A stretch of DNA of 64,000 nucleotides from Tetracentron sinense (lineage: Eukaryota > Streptophyta > Magnoliopsida > Trochodendrales > Trochodendraceae), in contig CM026567.1 of NCBI GenBank assembly GCA_015143295.1, forward strand, positions 11,674,416-11,738,415, written 5' to 3'. The notes below the pieces were generated by a model. It saw nothing but the letters and a program-made list of their open reading frames with translations. It was not told where the DNA came from and searched no databases. The number at the start of each line of letters is the position of its first letter. Position 1 is the stretch's first letter. Shown here piece by piece: positions 59,124 through 64,000 of this stretch. Position numbers and translations under genes: made by a program.

Positions 59124-59258
59124 AATTGAAAAATCAATTCGGTGAACCTCAAATCTAAGGTTTGAGTTGAGAACTCACAAAGTCAAGGGTATGGTTAGGG
59201 CTCCCTATAAGTCTATCTACCCTTTTTGATGTTTTAACAATTAAGTTATAAATTGTTT
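59124..59258 (-). repeat. LTR 3'-end fragment shared with the insert at 29065-30377
   Basis: In minus sense reads TAACTTAATTGTTAAA…AAAAAGGGTAGATAGAC…TGTGAGTTCTCAACTCAAA…GAGGTTCACCGAATT…TTTTCA, matching ~30262-30377 of the plus strand. It directly abuts the Tat gag remnant, so it marks a breakpoint between elements. Confidence 0.65.
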
Positions 59259-61328
59259 GCTGAATCAGCTGCTTCCTTCTGTGGATCTGATACCCTTGCT
59301 TTTTCTTTCTCTTTCTCTTTCTCTTTCTCTTTCTCTACGTTCTTCACCTTTGTCGGATCAATTGCAGGAGGTTGATATACCCGGCCAGATCGGGTTAAGT
59401 TGGCAATGCTCTCGCCCTCAAGGATGAGAGAGCGGGTACTCAGTTGAGGTTGAAGGGAGGCTCTAGGATGTAAGGGATCCAGACGGGGTCTGAAAAGATT
59501 AAGGCTTGAGTTGGAGCTGTAGGCCAATTTACGGGGCAAGGGATAGTATAGATGATCTGTTCGAGGACAGGTATCTAGGTTGGAGACTGAATGATCTTTG
59601 ACTGGGGGAAGGGGATTATGACAGGTGATCGGTAAGAAGGCCTAATGATGCCGTCATTCACTGCGGGTGTGCTAGGTCCTGGCTCCCCTGCCTCGGGCTC
59701 TTCCCAGTAGATAAAGTTGACTTGATTGTTATGGGGGCAGTGGCACCTGATTGATGCTGGTGTTGCTGGGAGCCAGCTCAACCCTTCCGTCATCCAAGAG
59801 ATCTTGGATTGCACACTTCAGGCCTATGCAGTAGTCTGTAGCATGGTCTGGGCCTCTATGAAATGCATAGTGATGATCAGCATTGTAGTTCTTGTTCTAT
59901 TTATCTGGAGGTAAGAGAGGTGTGGGGCCTCTCAACTCGAGAAGACCCTGCTTGGTAGGAATTCCAATAACTGGCTGAGTGTGTATAGAAGAGGGGTAAA
60001 GTTTCTGGGGGGACGGTTTTGCCCCTGGGCTGGTCGGGCTGGCCGAGTATTCCTGATAACTGATTGCTGTTGAGCTGGTAGTCGGATGGGTGCTGTAGAA
60101 GCAACCATGTGTACATCTTCCTTCTTTCTGTGGTCCCGGGGACCGATGTTTCTACTGGATGAGGCTATTGTCTTGGGGGGATCAAGTCCTAGACTGGAAT
60201 GAATGGCCCCGCTCTTGATAGCAGTCTCGATATGGGCACCTGTCCTGACGATGGTACCGAAGTCCACCACTGGTAGGGTCACCATGAGTGTAGAGTAGGG
60301 CTGCTTTAGAGTGCCCATAAACATGTCTGTCAGCTCCTCCTTAAGGATATGAGTCGGGATCTTTGCTACCATTTCCCTCTAGCGGGTGGCATAGTCCAAG
60401 AATGATTCATTGTTACGCTGGCTTCATTACTCAAGCTGGCTCCTCTGAGGGCGGAGCTCCTGGTTAAAGGAGTACTGCTCTACGAAGCTGTCCATGGCAT
60501 CTTGCTAAGTCTTGACCTTCTGCTTGTCCACAGACATCCACCAGGTAAGGGCTGCCCCCTTCAGACTCTTCTGGAAGTACTGGATGAGCAAGGGCTGATT
60601 TCTATTGTGCTGGAGCATGTCCCTAGGTACAACTATAGATGTTGTTTTGGATAGCCCGAGCTGTCGTATTTTTCAAAGTCCGGAACCTTGAAACCTGCGG
60701 GAACAGCATCCCCTGATGAGAAAGTTAAGTCTTCCAATGATAGACTGGTGCTGGTGGATGCACCCTTCATTCTTCTCATCTCCTCTTTCATCTGCTTGAT
60801 CTCGTCCTGTAAGGATGGGGTAGGATCCGAGGATGATGGCCCGTCCTGGTGGACGTGGGAGGCCTTGGTTTGCTCTTCGTACTAGTCATATTCCTCTCCT
60901 CCGCCTGTTGCGGGTATGGGGTTAGGTATGATGAAGGGGGGAGGACGAGGCTCTAGTATAGGTTACTCGGTTGGTTCTCCGGTCGGGATCCGGGTGGAGG
61001 GTTCTTCGATTCAGGTACCAATCAAAATCTTCAGGGATTCCAGAACACTGTCAAGCTTTAACTGTATGGCTGCTATGTCCCTGTCATTTGACTGTAAGAT
61101 CTCAGTGATTCGCTGGTGCTGATCTGCAGGTTCCGCCATTGAGTCAGCGCTGCTTTCTGATTGTGATGTGTAAGAGCTACTCTCTGATTGGGCTATGCAA
61201 GGTACTAACTCTGTAATTGGTACCTCTGTCAAGACTGCGTCTGCGGCTGCTGATTCTGCGAGAATCGCAGTTAGAGAATGAGTCACAGGTCGGCTCATGC
61301 AACTGAAAAGAATGCAACGGCTAATCAT
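59259..61328 (-). pseudogene. Tat gag (second copy)
   Basis: The N-terminal part with S/E-rich QSESSSYTSQSESSADS (about 61160-61205) is followed by AAIQLKLDSVLESLKIL (about 61020-61075), likely helical. The capsid blocks are SLKGAALTWWMSVDKQKVKT (about 60515-60575), AMDSFVEQYSFNQELRPQRSQLE (about 60430-60500) and FMGTLKQPYSTLMVTLPVVDFG (about 60260-60330). Further on are a basic stretch and LTRSGRVYQPPAIDPTK (about 59345-59395), then an EKEKEKEK run encoded by a CTTTCT repeat (59298-59338), which varies relative to the other copy. Broken. Confidence 0.82.
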
Positions 61329-61444
61329 GATTATGCATGATGATAAGAATCAGATGCTAGAAAAAATTAGGATTTTTCATTGATGCATGAAGAGTGCAGT
61401 GAGTATAGGGATAGCGAGACTCAAAAGAAAAAAGAATCGATCCT

Positions 61445-63060
61445 AGGCAGGCCCTTCGGGGATCGCGAAGTCAAGTGGCCGAGGCACACCCTTAAGATCC
61501 ATGATCTGTTGCTGGAGGGATGTGACTTCAACTTCCATGTGCATAAGGGTTTCAGTAGCGTTGAATATGCGGTATCCAAATTGTTGGATACGGGAGGTCA
61601 TCTCCACCTTTGTACTATCAAGCTGCTCTTGGTGGAAGTGAAGCCAGGCCCGGATGACGACTGCTTCCCTGGCGTTGCCTTTGCATCTCTTGTGAAGAGA
61701 CTGGATTGTCTACTCCAATTGTTCAACCTGTTCTTGTACGGCTTGGAGTTCACGACCTTGTTCTGCTTCCTGTTGCCTAAATTCACGCTGGGCTTTCCGT
61801 AGCCTTTTCCATTTCTACTGGATTTAGAATTGTCTCTCTAGGAAGAAGTCTGTCCAGGGAACCACCATTTCTGCTAGGGGTATGGTTCCTTGTGATGGAG
61901 CTGCGACTGGTGTGGGTAGTTCCTTGGGCGTAGGCATGTTGGTTAGAATGTCAGGATTATCCACCCACTTTCGGTATGCTGAGTTGGTTGGTGGTCCTGA
62001 TGTAACCATGAAGTCCAGCCATTGGTTTCGTCTGGAGCTGCGTCAAGTTGACTGGAAGCGTCGGGTGAGGCTGTCGGAGTGCATTGTGAAAGCGATCCAA
62101 TCATTTTCCTACTAGTTTATCACTAGGATACGTTGAGAGAATTCAAACTAACGGAGGACTCGGAGTGGTGTATAGACCGCGGAGCCTATCAGACCAGTAA
62201 GAATCATGCATCGTCTACCAGTGATGACAACAAGAAGTAGCCTATTTAGTACAAGCCAATCGTATTGTCAAGTGATTTCTTCCTCTAAGAGGTCTTGGAG
62301 AAGCTGGTAGAGCTCTCCAACGTCAGTAGTTGCTACCGGGCCTTGATTCTGAGAAATCTTCTGAGGAAGATTATAGGCATCGCGGATGCCTTCTGGCACT
62401 GATATGATTGTAGGCAAATGACTTACCAACCAGAAGTGTAGGAGAGGTGTACTGGTATGGAAGACTCCCTTTCTGCAGTTTGCTAACTAGTTAAGAGCCC
62501 TGAGAAGCTCGACTAGGATGACTGGTACAACTGAGCAGGAGTTGTACATGTCCTCGATGATCTCGACCAGAACTGCTTCGACAAGTGAGCGACACCTTGG
62601 GAAGACTAGCTGAGACATGACTATCAGTAAAAGGGCATTGAGACCAGGAAGTTCTGCTGTAATAGAGTCAAGGTTCCACTTACGTTTATACTTCTTTTCT
62701 AGAAAAGACACGGGTATCTGATCAAAAGAGCCGTTAAGACCGGGCTGCAAGCAGGTAGGCTTGATACGCAAGAACCTGGATAGTTCTGCCTGATATGTTG
62801 TCTTGTAGCGCGATACTATGGATTCGCCGTCCATGTTTAACCCTAGAATGCGCTGAATCTCTTCCAGTGTTGGGCAAAGCTCGTTCTTACTAAAACGGAA
62901 TACCATGTGAGATAGGCTCCAACACTGGATAGCAGCGTTCATGAGGCGCAAGTCCTGGTTAACCATGGATAGGTTTAGGATAGTTCCGATTTTGTAGTAC
63001 TGAGCCCAAACGAGACGCTGACTCGCCAATTGCTTCCTAGAGGTTGTTATCACATGCCCC
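61445..63060 (-). pseudogene. Tat/Ogre ORF1 (function unknown)
   Basis: The main readable block (63053-62487) reads LVWAQYYKIGTILNLSMVNQ, MNAAIQCWSLSHMVFRF, ELCPTLEEIQRILGL and FLEKKYKRKWNL. The F-X-ELCPTLEEI pattern resembles the plant-mobile-domain-like/DUF7745 module reported in Ogre ORF1. The C-terminal part (about 61450-61800) is Q/E-rich (EFRQQEAEQGRELQ, VEVTSLQQQIMDLK), probably coiled coil, ending near 61445. ORF1 upstream of gag is a mark of Ogre-type elements; its role is unknown. Broken in several places. Confidence 0.7.
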
Positions 63061-63259
63061 TTGAGAAGTTAGATGCACGGGTCTTGATGGTCAACCCATT
63101 GACTGAACAATCCTTGAAGGACCAGCCATCTACCTGGATAATATATACAGACTCTGTGAGTACACTGTGTATACGGATGGGATGCAAAATGATGATGCAA
63201 TATCTTTGATTTTTTGATTGGGTGTGACAAGACACATGTGATCCGATAAGGCAAACGGA

Positions 63260-63985
63260 CGGAGGTCCGACGTGCTTTAGCTCAGGTTGTTGGAACCCAA
63301 GGGACCTATCAGATCAAGGTTGGGACAGGCCCAGTGAAGGCCTGTCTGCCTGGGATTTGGACCCCATATGCTATGTCGGGAAGCAGGGTTGGATGTAGTT
63401 TATTACAAGCACAGGTTTGGCTCATTACATGCCCTTGGGTGGTGCTTATCCGGGTAGAATGTGCCCAGGTAGTCAACCATGACTAGGGATAGGTATAGGG
63501 TACAAGTAGGTTAGGGTTTATAGTAGCCCTCCTAGGATGGGCTGCTTGTAGACTATACCCTGGCCTATACTACATGTATGAATGCTAGTTTGATGCAGGT
63601 GTGTTCCTAGCAGAATGGGGGGGGATCACTTAACACCGTATATGCGACTCCCCGATATAGAACATACCAGAAAATGGATGATTGGTGCAAGCGGGAGCAT
63701 TCAGAATCCTTCCTTGAGAGTAGTTACCCAACAGGAGTAACTCCGCAGACCTCCAAGAAGCTTAAGTCACTGACACTGAGGATGATCATCAAGCAGCCGT
63801 TAACGTAATAAGCCTGTCTACTGGGTTGAATGGGATAATTACACTACTATGACATGTATGGATGCACAGTACAAAATTAATCAAGAGATGCAAAAAAGAT
63901 TAGTGTTAAGTTAAACGCTTAGGCATTTTAATCAAGATTAAGGTTTAATTGGCTTAAACCCAGGTTCCTAGTTGAACCCTGAAAT
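63260..63985 (-). other. Leader of the minus-strand Tat element
   Basis: No coding motif. Contains a G-run at 63619-63627. 63908-63985 resembles, on the plus strand, the 3' block of the plus-sense Tat LTR, i.e. the leader holds an antisense-like copy of part of its family's LTR. Confidence 0.6.
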
Positions 63986-64000
63986 GTCAGTCCCCAGCAG
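63985..64000 (-). promoter_or_regulatory. Probable primer binding site of the Tat element, cut by the window edge
   Basis: Minus-strand CTGCTGGGGACTGAC. Tat-type elements often have a PBS of the form GGCGACTCTGCTGGGGAC right after the LTR; only its 3' part is visible here. This places the 5' LTR within a few bases of the right edge. Confidence 0.55.

Larger units (their letters stand above)
59259..64000 (-). mobile_element. Ty3/gypsy Tat/Ogre element, 5' part, minus strand
   Basis: From right to left: PBS at the window edge, leader (~63260-63985), ORF1 (~63060-61445) and gag (~61328-59259). Its gag is the same family as that at 5419-6810 and its order LTR-ORF1-gag is that of Ogre-type elements. 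Protease, RT and integrase are missing here; the element stops at a junction with an LTR fragment. The 5' LTR should lie just right of the window. Coding parts broken. Confidence 0.85.

Overview
This window is plant nuclear DNA, made of nested LTR retrotransposons and their remains. I found no host protein gene, tRNA or rRNA gene. The evidence for a plant is the element set: Ty1/copia elements of the SIRE and Angela (BARE-like) types, a Ty3/gypsy chromovirus of the Tekay/Del type, and Tat/Ogre-type Ty3/gypsy elements with a second RNase H and an extra ORF1. The density of nesting and the many solo LTRs suggest gene-poor heterochromatin of a fairly large angiosperm genome. I cannot name the species.

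Layout, left to right. (1) 1-~5310, minus strand: 5' half of a SIRE-type copia element (RT start, integrase, protease, gag, PBS, 5' LTR); the rest lies left of the window. It sits in the gag region of (2), a plus-strand Tat element, ~5320-18292, with gag, protease, RT, two RNases H, integrase, a 3 kb 3' UTR with a satellite-like tandem array, PPT and a 3.5 kb LTR. (3) 18293-31678: an old LTR cut into four pieces by three insertions: a Tekay-family solo LTR (19014-22333, TSD CATAG), a Tat-family solo LTR (23001-27917, TSD ATATG) which itself holds an opposite-facing Tat LTR (23488-26125), and an Angela solo LTR (28087-31309, TSD TTCAA) which holds a further unclassified LTR. (4) 31690-36075: two Tekay-like LTRs facing opposite ways. 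(5) 36225-~59120, minus strand: an Angela element. Its 3' LTR is split by an insert carrying a Tat LTR (~37848-40953) and by a nearly complete Tekay element (41214-50811, TSD GAGAA, two 2.2 kb LTRs). Its pol is split by another solo LTR (52839-55307). (6) ~59259-64000, minus strand: 5' part of a second Tat element (gag, ORF1, leader, and a PBS at the very edge).

Order of events from nesting: the Angela element is older than the Tekay element inside its LTR, and the split LTR of 18293-31678 is older than everything that interrupts it. The Tekay element looks youngest, with LTRs differing by only about 3% by eye. All coding elements are fossils with several breaks each, although the Tekay RT-RNase H region is one long open frame.

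The most notable signal is non-coding. At least four LTR groups that do not look related in sequence each carry a cluster of short self-complementary motifs just upstream of a TATA-like box, each with its own palindrome (CGATCGATCG, GAATTCGTCGACGAATTC, AGGGTCGACCCT) or, in one copy, a 24-25 bp tandem array in the same slot. Tat LTRs are instead filled with TTAACCATGGTTAA palindromes, degenerate telomere-like repeats and a CTACCGGG array.
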